A stretch of DNA of 64,000 nt from Thalassotalea piscium (GCF_030295935.1 NZ_AP027362.1:930001-994000), one strand, 5' to 3'. Positions 36,111-44,753 are shown, numbered from the stretch's first letter. Notes: generated by a model from the letters alone, not told the origin. Numbers and translations: made by a program.

Positions 36111-37592
36111 ATGAATACCAAGACTAAACTTCACCAACGTATTGCTCAGTTAGAGCGGTTATTAGCAGAAAAAGACGCACGTTTACTGTTCCTTGAAGAG
36201 CAGTTTCGCCTAGCGCAGCAAAAACAATTCGGTAAAAGTGGTGAAGGCTTTGCAGGTCAAGGGGAATTGTTCAACGAGGCGGAAGAAATCGCTGTGCTTG
36301 CTGAAACTGAGCAACAAGACATCAGCTATCGCCGTAATAAACCAAAGCGTAAACCCTTACCGAAAGACTTACCACGGGAAGTGGTGGTGCATGATATTAG
36401 CGACGCTGAGAAAGTGTGCGTTTGTTGTCATGCTCAATTACATAAAATCGGTGAAGACATCACTGAAAAACTAGACTTCATCCCGGCACAAGTCAAAGTT
36501 ATTGAACATGTTCGCCCTAAATACGCGTGTCGTGAATGCGAAAAAACAGGCACTAGCAACCCGATTAAACAAGCGTTGATGCCAGTAAGTCCTATCCCTA
36601 AAGGCATTGCTACTGCAAGTTTACTGAGTCAACTCATTACCAGTAAATATCAATATGGTTTGCCTCTTTATCGCCAAGAATCATTATTCAAACAATACGG
36701 TATCGCGCTCAGTCGCCAAACAATGAGTGATTGGATGCTCAAATCAGCAGCGTTATTTCCCCCGCTCATCAAACGGCTTAAGGAAGAATTACGAAAACAA
36801 GCAGTGATACATGCCGATGAGACTACGGTCAATGTCATCAAGTCTGACAAAATAAAAAGTTACATGTGGTTGTATTGCACGGGCACGGATTCCCCCATGC
36901 CCACTAGTTCAATCCCAAATATTATCTTATACGATTATCATGATAGCCGTGCAGGTCGCTGCGTGGTTGATTATCTCGACGGCTATTCGGGCTACCTTCA
37001 AGTTGATGGTTATCAAGCCTATCATCAAACCCAAGCAACCTTAGTGGGTTGTTGGGCACATGCGCGGCGTAAATTCATTGAAGCCAAACAAGCACAACCC
37101 AAAGGAAAAAGTGGTAAAGCTGATGTGGCGCTAAGTTATATTCAAAAATTGTACGGTATTGAATCGCGTTTTAAAAATACAACTCCAGAAGAGACTTACG
37201 AGGCTCGCCAAACTCAAGCCAAACCGATACTAGATAAATTACACGGTTGGTTTACTCAACAAAATGTGTTGCCCAAAAACAAATTAGGTGAAGCTATCAC
37301 GTATCTGAGTAATCAGTGGCCAAAATTGGTGGGTTACCTCGAAGACGGTCGCTTGAGCATCGACAATAATCGTGCAGAGCGGGCAATAAAGTCCTTCGTT
37401 ATCGGACGTAAAAATTGGTTGTTTAGCCAAACCGCTAACGGTGCCGATGCGAGTGCTGCACTGTATAGTATTATCGAAACCGCTAAAGCTAATGGCTTAG
37501 TTCCATTTGATTATGTCAAGCAATGTCTTGAAGAGTTATGTAAACCACACCCTGATATTGACGCAATATTGCCGTGGAACATCAAGCGTTAG
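36111..37592 (+). CDS. tnpC: IS66 transposase TnpC
   Basis: A 493-residue DDE transposase. It has an N-terminal leucine-zipper-like helix (IAQLERLLAEKDARLLFLEE), a zinc-binding domain with CVCCHAQL and YACRECEKT, and a catalytic core with HADETTV (first Asp), VDGYQAYH (second Asp) and NNRAERAIKSFVIG (Glu), followed by the IS66 C-terminal domain. Full length with no frameshift. A 240-base non-coding tail runs from the stop to the right end. Confidence 0.96.
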   Translation: MNTKTKLHQRIAQLERLLAEKDARLLFLEEQFRLAQQKQFGKSGEGFAGQGELFNEAEEIAVLAETEQQDISYRRNKPKRKPLPKDLPREVVVHDISDAEKVCVCCHAQLHKIGEDITEKLDFIPAQVKVIEHVRPKYACRECEKTGTSNPIKQALMPVSPIPKGIATASLLSQLITSKYQYGLPLYRQESLFKQYGIALSRQTMSDWMLKSAALFPPLIKRLKEELRKQAVIHADETTVNVIKSDKIKSYMWLYCTGTDSPMPTSSIPNIILYDYHDSRAGRCVVDYLDGYSGYLQVDGYQAYHQTQATLVGCWAHARRKFIEAKQAQPKGKSGKADVALSYIQKLYGIESRFKNTTPEETYEARQTQAKPILDKLHGWFTQQNVLPKNKLGEAITYLSNQWPKLVGYLEDGRLSIDNNRAERAIKSFVIGRKNWLFSQTANGADASAALYSIIETAKANGLVPFDYVKQCLEELCKPHPDIDAILPWNIKR

Positions 37593-37842
37593 TCAGTAGA
37601 AAATGATAATGCAGAAATAAAAACGAAAGGTAAAACAGAGGTAATCATCCGTGATCAACACTCCCTGTTTACTTCATCCCTCATAGCAATCCTCGCTACA
37701 TCACCTCATCCGTAAAGCTTCCCTAAACAAGCATCCAGCTTGCTGTTGTTACCAACTTTTTAAGTCTAGAATAAGGATGAAATATTGCAAATAATGCTGA
37801 ATAAAAAATTTAGGTGTGGTTTAACCGACGCTTACTCTATTT

Positions 37843-38571
37843 TTAATGTTCTTCTGCTGTAATAGTGTATCCATCACTTGTTGTTTCTGAGCCGACGTCA
37901 CTTGGCTCAAACTCTATATGGTTCTTATAGAGATCTCGTTTGGCTGCTACCCAGCCATATTCATTTTTTGATTCAAAAACCCAGTTACCCGATATTGTTG
38001 TAAACTGTCCGTACATCGCATCGTTTCCAACGGTAATTATTGAGGTATGAAACTCACCGCCTTGACCAATAACATTGCTTATTAAGCTTTTATCGCCATT
38101 ATCAAAGTTATCTACTTGAGTTATTTCAGCAGTAAATATTTCTTGAGTTTGTGGAATTTCAAAATCAAAGGTATTGCCCACTTCTAATTTGCGCAGAGTG
38201 TCTAGATCGAATTCAACGAAAACAACATCTTCATCATTGACATCAACTGGCATTACTCCAGCTGTTTCTAGCACTTCTTTGGCTTTGTCTGACAACTTAG
38301 AGATACCAGTAAAATCATTACTTGCTACCACTTCAGTTGCCCGCTCTTTTTTAACGGGCTTACTAATAGGTTCAATGATTGCTTTTGGAGCCGTGTTATT
38401 AATGGCAACGTTATTTATATTATTTTGCTCTTGTGCTATTTGCTTAACTTCAGAAGGTTTAGCACTATCACTATTATTATTGCTAGTGAGGAAATAGAAT
38501 AGACTGAAAATTATTGTTATAAAACAAATGAATACAACAATAACGCTAGTCTTTACTTTTTTATTATTCAT
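37843..38571 (-). CDS. Membrane-anchored propeptide-like protein upstream of the metzincin
   Basis: A 242-residue protein with a single N-terminal membrane anchor (VIVVFICFITIIFSLFYFLT), a low-complexity Asn/Lys/Pro linker (residues 32-85), and a C-terminal domain. In that domain LRKLEVGNTFDFEIPQTQEI, GEFHTSIITVGNDAMYGQF and GNWVFESKNEYGWVAA resemble the propeptide region fused to many bacterial metzincins. Its stop codon ends inside the IS66 target duplication, and the metzincin lies on the other side in the same direction. The two were very probably adjacent, 28-30 bases apart, before the insertion. Confidence 0.65.
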   Translation of the reverse strand: MNNKKVKTSVIVVFICFITIIFSLFYFLTSNNNSDSAKPSEVKQIAQEQNNINNVAINNTAPKAIIEPISKPVKKERATEVVASNDFTGISKLSDKAKEVLETAGVMPVDVNDEDVVFVEFDLDTLRKLEVGNTFDFEIPQTQEIFTAEITQVDNFDNGDKSLISNVIGQGGEFHTSIITVGNDAMYGQFTTISGNWVFESKNEYGWVAAKRDLYKNHIEFEPSDVGSETTSDGYTITAEEH

Positions 38572-38846
38572 TTTATTACCTACCCATAGTTACGAATTTT
38601 AATAGTTAACAATTAGGCACAAACTAGTGACTGATACTCGTTCATTTTTCGTTACATTCTGTAACACAACTAAATATTGCTTTTTTTTCAATTAAATTGA
38701 AACAATAAATTTACAATTAATTATCAATATTGGTACAAAGATTACTTTTTTGTAAATTAATTGGGCAATTTAAATGATAGAATAGTGCGGGGATGAGTAT
38801 GTATTTTGATTTAACGTTATGATTTTACTGTAATAGTATTAATGTA

Positions 38847-39073
38847 ACCTGAGTTCTGGATAAGCTAATCACGTCAATGTCACGATTTTTGCGCGTATCT
38901 GCGTTAAATTTGCTACTAATAGCTGGCTATTAGGCACACAAATCAGCCTCAATTCGCACAAAACTTATAGCATTGCTAGTAGAAATGCACATAGCACTTG
39001 TGAAGAAATAATTTAAAGCATTATAAAATATTACTTTTTCTTTTTTCGCACATCCATTATCCCGAGCTCAGGT
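38847..39073. mobile_element. 227-bp MITE, family 1, flanked by TA
   Basis: Starts ACCTGAGTTCTGGATAAGC and ends TTATCCCGAGCTCAGGT, with TA on both sides. It aligns with the 61667 copy but lacks about 54 internal bases (the GTAGGTACTTGGTTTTTGTC block) present there and in the 4074 copy. Non-coding. It occupies nearly half of the 514-base gap between the propeptide-like gene and the TauE gene. The remainder is AT-rich with nothing else seen. It ends 12 bases before the stop codon of the TauE gene. Confidence 0.85.
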
Positions 39074-39085
39074 TAATGAGCAAGA

Positions 39086-39889
39086 TCATACTATCGATAA
39101 CAACATTTTTACACTTAGCAAAATAAGCAGGCATGCAAAAATCTTTTTTAATACTTTTATAGGTAAATGTTGTGCGAGTTTAGCGCCGTAAGGTGCAGTT
39201 ATGAAGCTTGTCATAGAAATAAGCAGTACGGCGGGAAGATATATAAAGCCCAATGAATATTGATAATTTATATCACTACTCCAACCATTAATTAAATACC
39301 CCAATGTTCCTGCTATCGATATAGGCAAGCCAATGGCCGCTGAGGTGCCAATAGCTTTTTTAATATCAATGTTTTTTGAAGTAAGGTAAGGCACCGTTAA
39401 TGAACCTCCACCAATTGAAACTAATGCTGAAATTGCGCCTATTCCCGTTGATACCACAAACAAACTACTATTCTTGATGTCGTTATAAACAGCATTGTCT
39501 TGCTTTTTAAATAACATTTTTACAGCGATAAAAGCCATGAAAATAGTAAAGAAGATAGCTAAGTAAAGAGAGCTTAAATGCGACGCTAAAAAAGTAGATA
39601 AAAAGGTACCTATTATTACGCCAAACGACATTGTTTTTACAATACTCCAGTGTATTGCTTGATACTTTTGGTGGGTGCGCAAACTTGAAAGTGAGGTGAA
39701 AATAATAGATGCCATTGAAGTACCTAATGCTAAGTGTAGTACATTATCAACGGGGACTCCTTGCTGTAAAAATATCATAGTGAGCACCGGCACCATAACG
39801 CCACCACCGCCAACACCTAGTAATCCGGCTAAAAACCCAACAAAAGATCCCAATAATAAAAAAGATAATATCCATTGAATGTCTAACAC
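39086..39889 (-). CDS. Sulfite exporter TauE/SafE family permease
   Basis: A 267-residue inner-membrane protein with about eight helices in two repeats, each starting with the family motif. The first is VGFLAGLLGVGGGGVMVPVL near residue 18; the second is GIGAISALVSIGGGSLTVPY near residue 150. TauE/SafE proteins export sulfite, sulfoacetate or other organosulfur anions; the substrate here is unknown. The start is GTG after AAGGA. Both sides are occupied by MITEs, so its operon context is lost. Confidence 0.9.
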   Translation of the reverse strand: MLDIQWILSFLLLGSFVGFLAGLLGVGGGGVMVPVLTMIFLQQGVPVDNVLHLALGTSMASIIFTSLSSLRTHQKYQAIHWSIVKTMSFGVIIGTFLSTFLASHLSSLYLAIFFTIFMAFIAVKMLFKKQDNAVYNDIKNSSLFVVSTGIGAISALVSIGGGSLTVPYLTSKNIDIKKAIGTSAAIGLPISIAGTLGYLINGWSSDINYQYSLGFIYLPAVLLISMTSFITAPYGAKLAQHLPIKVLKKIFACLLILLSVKMLLSIV

Positions 39890-39974
39890 ATAAAGTCCTT
39901 AAGGGGATAAAAATAGTCTATAAAAAGCGTATAAATAAGTAGGTAAACTACTTAACCCGAGTTCAGGTTACTTA

Positions 39975-40169
39975 ACCTTAGCTCGGGTTAAGAGATAAGT
40001 TAATGCCCTGAAATTGCTAGACTTGTGGTTGTAGCCACTCACTAGCTTGATAGTTTTTCTTAATTCAAAGCAAATTCATCAAGAATAGGCATTCTATTGT
40101 TTATGAATTTAACACAGAAGTAAGGAAAAAAAAGCTGCTAGAGAGCTATTTATTATCCAGAGTTGAGGT
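39975..40169. mobile_element. 195-bp MITE (family 1 ends, distinct interior), copy 2
   Basis: Second copy of the 10621-10815 element: same length, same ends (ACCTTAGCTCGGG ... GAGTTGAGGT), TA on both sides. The few differences are single-base changes (for example CAAGGCAAA versus CAAAGCAAA), which implies recent movement. It sits directly beside fragments of another family 1 element at 39951-39971 (CCCGAGTTCAGGTTA) and 40176-40210. Confidence 0.82.
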
Positions 40170-40175
40170 TACTTG

Positions 40176-40210
40176 ACCTCAGTTCTGAATAACGGATGCT
40201 CGAGTAACGT
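40176..40210. repeat. Fragment of a family 1 MITE end
   Basis: ACCTCAGTTCTGAATAACGG and the following 15 bases match the outer end of the 4074 element (ACCTGAATTCTGGATAACGG), with several changes. No matching opposite end was found to the right, so it is a remnant. Together with the short end at 39951-39971 it suggests that the 195-bp element landed beside or in an older family 1 copy. Confidence 0.5.
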
Positions 40211-40231
40211 CGATACGGCGATATTTTTGAG

Positions 40232-41017
40232 TTACTTAATATCATTTAACCACTGTTGTTCAAAAAGCGCCATTTTTTGATGTTTTTTACTCACTAGGTG
40301 ACTTTGTTTATCTCGCTCGGTATAAAATGGGCCAACACGACAATAACTGCAATAATTATCATGTAAATAATTAGGTTGAGTAACTTTATTATCTAGCTCG
40401 GTAGTTAATAAACGGCTAAACACATACGTAACTCCTTCAGTGTCTTTTACATGTTTATCTCGGTCAACATTTCTAATTTTGTAACCTGGAAACTTGTCTG
40501 TTTCAAATGGCATGCTGCCAATATAGTTTATATCAGTGTTGATTATTAATGCTTGTTCAATACACCACTGTCGATAGGGTTTTACATCTTTGGAGGTAAT
40601 CAACGCTAGTTGTGCACCTTGAGGGTCTAAAAACTCATTGAAACAATTTAATAAATATCGACGTAATAAGCGACGATGTAAGGTATTTAAACTAATATTT
40701 TGACTTTGTTGCTTAAAATCTTTAGCTGAGTTGAATGCTGGTAATAAGGGGAATTGAAAAATTATCACATCGAATTGATGCTTATCAAGGTTACCCCAGG
40801 TTTGTTTTTTGGTTACATCAAAGCTTGTAATTACTTCGCACCTTTGTGCTTGTAATTGCTTAAAGTGTGTAGTGCTATATTTGGAGCTTAGTGACGAGAT
40901 ATCATCAAACACTGTCGCAGTTAAGGATTTTGGGTGGTAATTTTCTAATAATGAATGGGAAAATGATAAGTCGCCATCGCCAATGGTTAAAATGCGCCAC
41001 GCTGGATTGATATACAT
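40232..41017 (-). CDS. BMT5-like (DUF2431) Rossmann methyltransferase-type protein with zinc finger
   Basis: A 261-residue protein. The N-terminus RILTIGDGDLSFSHSLLENY matches the GDGDFSFS signature of the DUF2431 family, whose yeast member BMT5 methylates 25S rRNA. FDVIIFQFPLLPAF fits the next conserved strand, and LALITSKDVKPYRQWCIEQA a later one. The C-terminus holds a likely zinc finger, C-x2-C-x13-H-x5-H in YCSYCRVGPFYTERDKQSH and SKKHQKM, similar to U1/matrin-type fingers. The family is best known in eukaryotes, so a bacterial copy with this finger is unusual. RNA target unknown. Confidence 0.75.
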   Translation of the reverse strand: MYINPAWRILTIGDGDLSFSHSLLENYHPKSLTATVFDDISSLSSKYSTTHFKQLQAQRCEVITSFDVTKKQTWGNLDKHQFDVIIFQFPLLPAFNSAKDFKQQSQNISLNTLHRRLLRRYLLNCFNEFLDPQGAQLALITSKDVKPYRQWCIEQALIINTDINYIGSMPFETDKFPGYKIRNVDRDKHVKDTEGVTYVFSRLLTTELDNKVTQPNYLHDNYCSYCRVGPFYTERDKQSHLVSKKHQKMALFEQQWLNDIK

Positions 41018-41037
41018 AGTTGATTAATTATAACTAC

Positions 41038-41883
41038 TTATGGGGTTTCAGTGAGTTTATGTTTAAATGCCTGATCAAAATAATGGGTGAGCATTATTTT
41101 ATCAGTTGGATCAACAAAATTTAAATGCAGCTTAAGTAACTCTTCAATATTACTATTTAATTGATGGTTTACTTTTTTGATGAAGTTACTGTTTGCTGGG
41201 TTTTTAGTACACATTAAATACCCGAGTATATAAGGTGGGTTCCCGTTAATTTCGTATGATCTAGCATCTATATTCGTTATAAAGTTAAATACTTGCTGTG
41301 GGTATAATATGGCAAATTCGGCACGTTTTTTCACAAACATGTTCGCTATACCTATATCTTGTTCACCGCTGTAACGTCTCATTATATTTTTTTCAGGAAT
41401 TTTTTTAAGCTCTGCATCTATGGCATCACCATAAGATACTTGTTCTGCTAGTAAAATTTGGGCATTGGGTTTTTCATTGAAAATGTCGCTAAGATTAATG
41501 ACGTTATTTGATGACTGTAATGGAGTAGAGTCGGCTTGCTGATATAAGCGCTGGCTTAGAAACAAGTTGATCGGTTGACTAAAGATGTATTTTTCCAACC
41601 TCTCTTTCGTTTTAACCCTATTCACAACGCAAATACTATGACCCTCGTCGATATACTGTAAAGTGCGCTGAGTGGTCATATACTTGAATTTAATGGATGA
41701 ATATACATCTTTTAAAGCATGCATATTAGTAGCAATAGACAGACTTTCTGTCGCATCATTATTTTGAAACGCATTAAATTCAGCCCAGTTATTCGTATGA
41801 ATAGTAATTTGCTCTGCATTACAGGTGCTAATAAGCGTTGTAAATAATAAGGTTATTAATAATAAAAATTGTCTGTATAGCAT
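41038..41883 (-). CDS. Periplasmic binding-like protein
   Basis: A 281-residue exported protein with a signal peptide (hydrophobic core QFLLLITLLFTTLIST, cleavage near CNA-EQ) and the two-lobe pattern of type 2 solute-binding-like proteins. It has TLQYIDEGHSICVVNRVKTKE in the first lobe and RRYSGEQDIGIANMFVKKRA in the second. This matches a group of orphan binding-like proteins common in Alteromonadales (near TIGR02285, by recall). No transporter genes adjoin it. It is 20 bases upstream of the BMT5-like gene on the same strand and may share its transcript. Ligand unknown. Confidence 0.7.
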   Translation of the reverse strand: MLYRQFLLLITLLFTTLISTCNAEQITIHTNNWAEFNAFQNNDATESLSIATNMHALKDVYSSIKFKYMTTQRTLQYIDEGHSICVVNRVKTKERLEKYIFSQPINLFLSQRLYQQADSTPLQSSNNVINLSDIFNEKPNAQILLAEQVSYGDAIDAELKKIPEKNIMRRYSGEQDIGIANMFVKKRAEFAILYPQQVFNFITNIDARSYEINGNPPYILGYLMCTKNPANSNFIKKVNHQLNSNIEELLKLHLNFVDPTDKIMLTHYFDQAFKHKLTETP

Positions 41884-42039
41884 AGGGTTATTAAATTTAA
41901 AGCTTCCTAATTAGGTAGAACAGAAGATAGGGAGTTATCGCGATGACTAAAACACTTACCCTCAATTATATCAGCTTTGCTATTTTAGTCTAACTATGTT
42001 GCAACATCCCCCTAATTAACACGGTATCAGTTCCCTCGC

Positions 42040-43050
42040 TTAGTTATCTAATACAATTAATTCAGGCTTGTTAATTGGGTGATGTGTTATTGGTTTATCT
42101 ATTTGCTGGGCAATCAAATTTTGAGGAATATATGGTTGTAATAAAGGTGAAAATTGCTCGACACTGTTAACTGTAGTATCGAGCCAGTTATTAATGATAC
42201 TTTCATTTTGTGGCAGTATTAGTGGCATAGATTTACTGTGAATATGCCCAAGCTTTTTATGTGGTGGCAAGGTGATAATTGAGCATGATGTTATTATTTC
42301 ACCGGTTTGGTTATTTAGCCAACCTCTAGATAAACCACCAAGCAATAAACCACCATGCTCAGCTTGTATATCGAAATAATGCATGGGTTTTTTGTTGTTA
42401 AATTCAGTTTCACCAAATCCTTTTACTACAAAAACACAGCGTGAATGTCGGTAAGCTTGATAACCCGCACTTCTAGGCGTATTTAATTTATCGTATCGGG
42501 TATTAAATGACGTGTATTTTGACGGTTTAAAGCCCGCATCTGTTTGCTCAAGTAACAACCACCAAATAGCATTTTCTACAATACGGCTATTATTTTGTTC
42601 TCTAACAATAGAGACGGTATCAGCCGCTTTTACAAAGCGCTTATCAATGGGGTTATGTATAACTTTGTTAATATTTAAACTGGTATAAAGTTTTTTTATA
42701 CTAGGGTCTGTTGATCTTTCATTTTAGCCTATGCTATAGACTATTTTTTAAGATAACAAGGCGAAAATGGTGCAATGTAGTCATTCTCGGCTTTGGCATC
42801 CTGCGTCGCTCTACCTTCTGCATCCGTGCAGTCGTACTTTAACCATTTTTAACGATGTTAGGTTGAAAAATAGTCATAGCCCTTTGGGTTGCCTTGAAAA
42901 AGCGTCACTCTTTGTTACTTAATGTGCATTTGGAACAACCAAACATTACATTAAGTGCCTCGACTGTCATCTTTTTCAAATGCAACAGAGCTATAAACTG
43001 AAAGATCAACAGACCCTAGTGTCGAAAGTAGCGTTAAACCTGCCACACAT
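42040..43050 (-). pseudogene. yedK: SRAP-family gene (yedK/HMCES) broken by a MITE
   Basis: SRAP proteins cap abasic sites in single-stranded DNA through the Cys exposed at position 2. Here the first ten codons (MCGRFNATFD, ATG 43050 after AAGGA) are separated from the rest by the MITE at 42704-43016. Beyond it the frame resumes (SIKKLYTSLNINK, TVSIVREQ, NAIWWLLLEQTDAGFKPSKY, SFNTRYDK, ITLPPHKKLGHIHSKSMPLI) to the stop. Removing the element plus one TA (315 bp) restores one 231-residue frame of normal length. As it stands, reading into the element meets TGA four codons after the junction. A downstream TTG could only make a Cys2-less fragment. Confidence 0.9.
42704..43016. mobile_element. 313-bp MITE with perfect inverted ends, inserted in yedK
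   Basis: Ends are perfect inverted repeats GGGTCTGTTGATCTTTCA / TGAAAGATCAACAGACCC. The flanking CTAG is present on both sides, read here as TA duplication as in the other copies. The interior (GCATCCTGCGTCGCTCTACC) differs from the 34069/44889 type, so only the ends define the family. No ORF. The perfect ends suggest a young insertion. Confidence 0.92.
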
Positions 43051-43082
43051 AATATTTCCTTTTATTGCTATTAACTCTGATT

Positions 43083-44339
43083 TTAGCAGGTGATTTTAGG
43101 AATATCGTACCAGTTAGTCGTATATTGAGGGCTAAGAAAGTGACGTTTCATGTTCCACTTTTCTGATTGCCCGGCACTAGCGACACTAATGCTACCTGCA
43201 CCATATCGTTTATTAATATTGTCAAAGCATTTCATTAATTCGGGATTGGTATTATCTATATTAAATAAGTCACCTTGCACAAACTTATTACCTGCTAACT
43301 CAATAGCACCTACGCCACAACGATAGAAGTTAATACCAGATTGATATATTTGTGGTAAAACCAACGAAACGGCTTGTGCTAGTTGGCTAGTGTTATTAGT
43401 GGGAAGAGCGAACGGGTAGGCGATAGCTTGTTTATAATAATAGTCATCGTGCGGTGAGTTAGACGCAAATACCATGAGCTTTTTTACTTGTGATGACTGT
43501 TGGCGCAGTTTTTTAGCAACAATAGAGGCATGACTGGCTAATGCCGCATTAAGTACATTGTAATTAGTAATTCGTTGACCAAAACTACGGGTTGAAAATA
43601 TCTCTTGTTTAGGCGCTTTTACTTCATCCCATGATAAACAACTAATACCGGTTAATTCATTCACGGTACGCTCAGTTACTACACTAAACTGTTGTCTAAT
43701 ATCTTTAGGGTTCTGTTTAGCTAATTCAAATGCAGTATGAATGTTTTGCTCAGCAAGTTTTTTCGTTATTCGCCTACCAATTCCCCATATATCTGACGTA
43801 TTCATACGTTGCAAAATAGGTGAAGCGCTTTCTATTGTGTCAATAACGGCAACACCGTCGAATCCGTCTAGTTTTTTAGCTGCGTGATTGGCTACTTTAG
43901 CTAACGTTGCCGTGAGACCAAACCCCACACCAACAGGCAAACGAGTCTCTTTCCATATTGCTTTGCGTATTTGGTGACCGTATTCATGCCAATTACTAAT
44001 AGCCTTGTTAAAGCGATCAAAGTGTAAAAAGGATTCATCAATCGAGTAAATGTGTTGATTATCACAATAGCGGCTGATCACTGTCATCATTCGCTCAGAT
44101 AAATCAGCGTATAATTCATAGTTTGATGAACGAATAACAACACCATGTTTATGTAATAATTCTTTTATTTGAAAATAAGGGGTGAATTTAGGAATACCAA
44201 GGCGTTTTGCAATAGGGCAAGCCGCACAAATACAACCGTCGTTATTGGTTAAAACAACAACAGGTTTATTGCGAATGCTAGGGTCGAATACCTTTTCGGC
44301 CGAGGCATAGAAGGATGTAGCATCAACTAAACCATACAT
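43083..44339 (-). CDS. umuC: DNA polymerase V catalytic subunit UmuC
   Basis: Y-family translesion polymerase acting with UmuD'2 and RecA in SOS mutagenesis. At 418 residues it is full length. MYGLVDATSFYASAEKVFDP carries the first metal Asp. The catalytic SIDESFLHFD motif lies near residue 100, followed by GVGFGLTATLAKVANHAAKK, the HhH segment DIWGIGRRITKKLAEQNIHT and the little-finger domain (ARSFGQRITN-type STRSFGQRIT). Overlaps the end of umuD by 13 bases. Downstream lies the broken yedK. Confidence 0.95.
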   Translation of the reverse strand: MYGLVDATSFYASAEKVFDPSIRNKPVVVLTNNDGCICAACPIAKRLGIPKFTPYFQIKELLHKHGVVIRSSNYELYADLSERMMTVISRYCDNQHIYSIDESFLHFDRFNKAISNWHEYGHQIRKAIWKETRLPVGVGFGLTATLAKVANHAAKKLDGFDGVAVIDTIESASPILQRMNTSDIWGIGRRITKKLAEQNIHTAFELAKQNPKDIRQQFSVVTERTVNELTGISCLSWDEVKAPKQEIFSTRSFGQRITNYNVLNAALASHASIVAKKLRQQSSQVKKLMVFASNSPHDDYYYKQAIAYPFALPTNNTSQLAQAVSLVLPQIYQSGINFYRCGVGAIELAGNKFVQGDLFNIDNTNPELMKCFDNINKRYGAGSISVASAGQSEKWNMKRHFLSPQYTTNWYDIPKITC

Positions 44340-44740
44340 GCTTTTAATTCTGGGGCTTGGTGATGTAGCCTAATAGAGCGAGTAACTACACCTTCTAACT
44401 GAAAGTCATCATCAGGTGAAATTGTTATAGGCTGATGATGTTTAGATGCTGACAGTAATCGAGCTTGTTGTTTATCAATGATTTTACAAACGAAACAACC
44501 GTTATAATTAGCGACAATTACATCGCCGTTTCGTGCGGTAAGTGCTCGATCAACAATGAGTAAGTCACCATCAAATATTCCAACACCTTGCATTGAAACG
44601 CCTGAAGCTTGACCAATAAAGGTTGCGTTGGGATGGCGGATCAGTAGCTTATCTAAAGATAGCCCAAGCTCTTTGTACTCTGCTGCAGGTGACTCAAAGC
44701 CTGAAATGCCTGCTTCTATGTATATTGGAATAACTTTCAT
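44327..44740 (-). CDS. umuD: SOS mutagenesis self-cleaving protein UmuD
   Basis: LexA-like peptidase-fold protein that, after RecA-stimulated self-cleavage, becomes UmuD' and activates UmuC. It is 137 residues from ATG 44740; a TTG three codons earlier is unlikely. The catalytic Ser is in GQASGVSMQGVGIFDGDLLI and the Lys is in the CKIIDK region. The expected cleavage bond falls in ISGFESPAAEY as Ser-Gly, where E. coli UmuD has Cys-Gly. A near-perfect LexA box lies 14 bases upstream. Confidence 0.94.
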   Translation of the reverse strand: MKVIPIYIEAGISGFESPAAEYKELGLSLDKLLIRHPNATFIGQASGVSMQGVGIFDGDLLIVDRALTARNGDVIVANYNGCFVCKIIDKQQARLLSASKHHQPITISPDDDFQLEGVVTRSIRLHHQAPELKACMV

Positions 44741-44753
44741 AATACTCAATTTT

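Larger units (their letters stand above)
35294..37835 (+). mobile_element. IS66 family insertion sequence, intact
   Basis: A 2542-bp element with tnpA, tnpB and tnpC in the standard IS66 order. The inverted ends share 24 bases starting GTAAGCGTCGGTTAAACCAC, the family's typical GTAAGC terminus. TCTATTTT at 35286-35293 and again at 37836-37843 is a perfect 8-bp target duplication, the size known for IS66. All three genes are open, so the insertion looks recent and possibly still mobile. The element also looks richer in GC than its surroundings. Confidence 0.97.
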
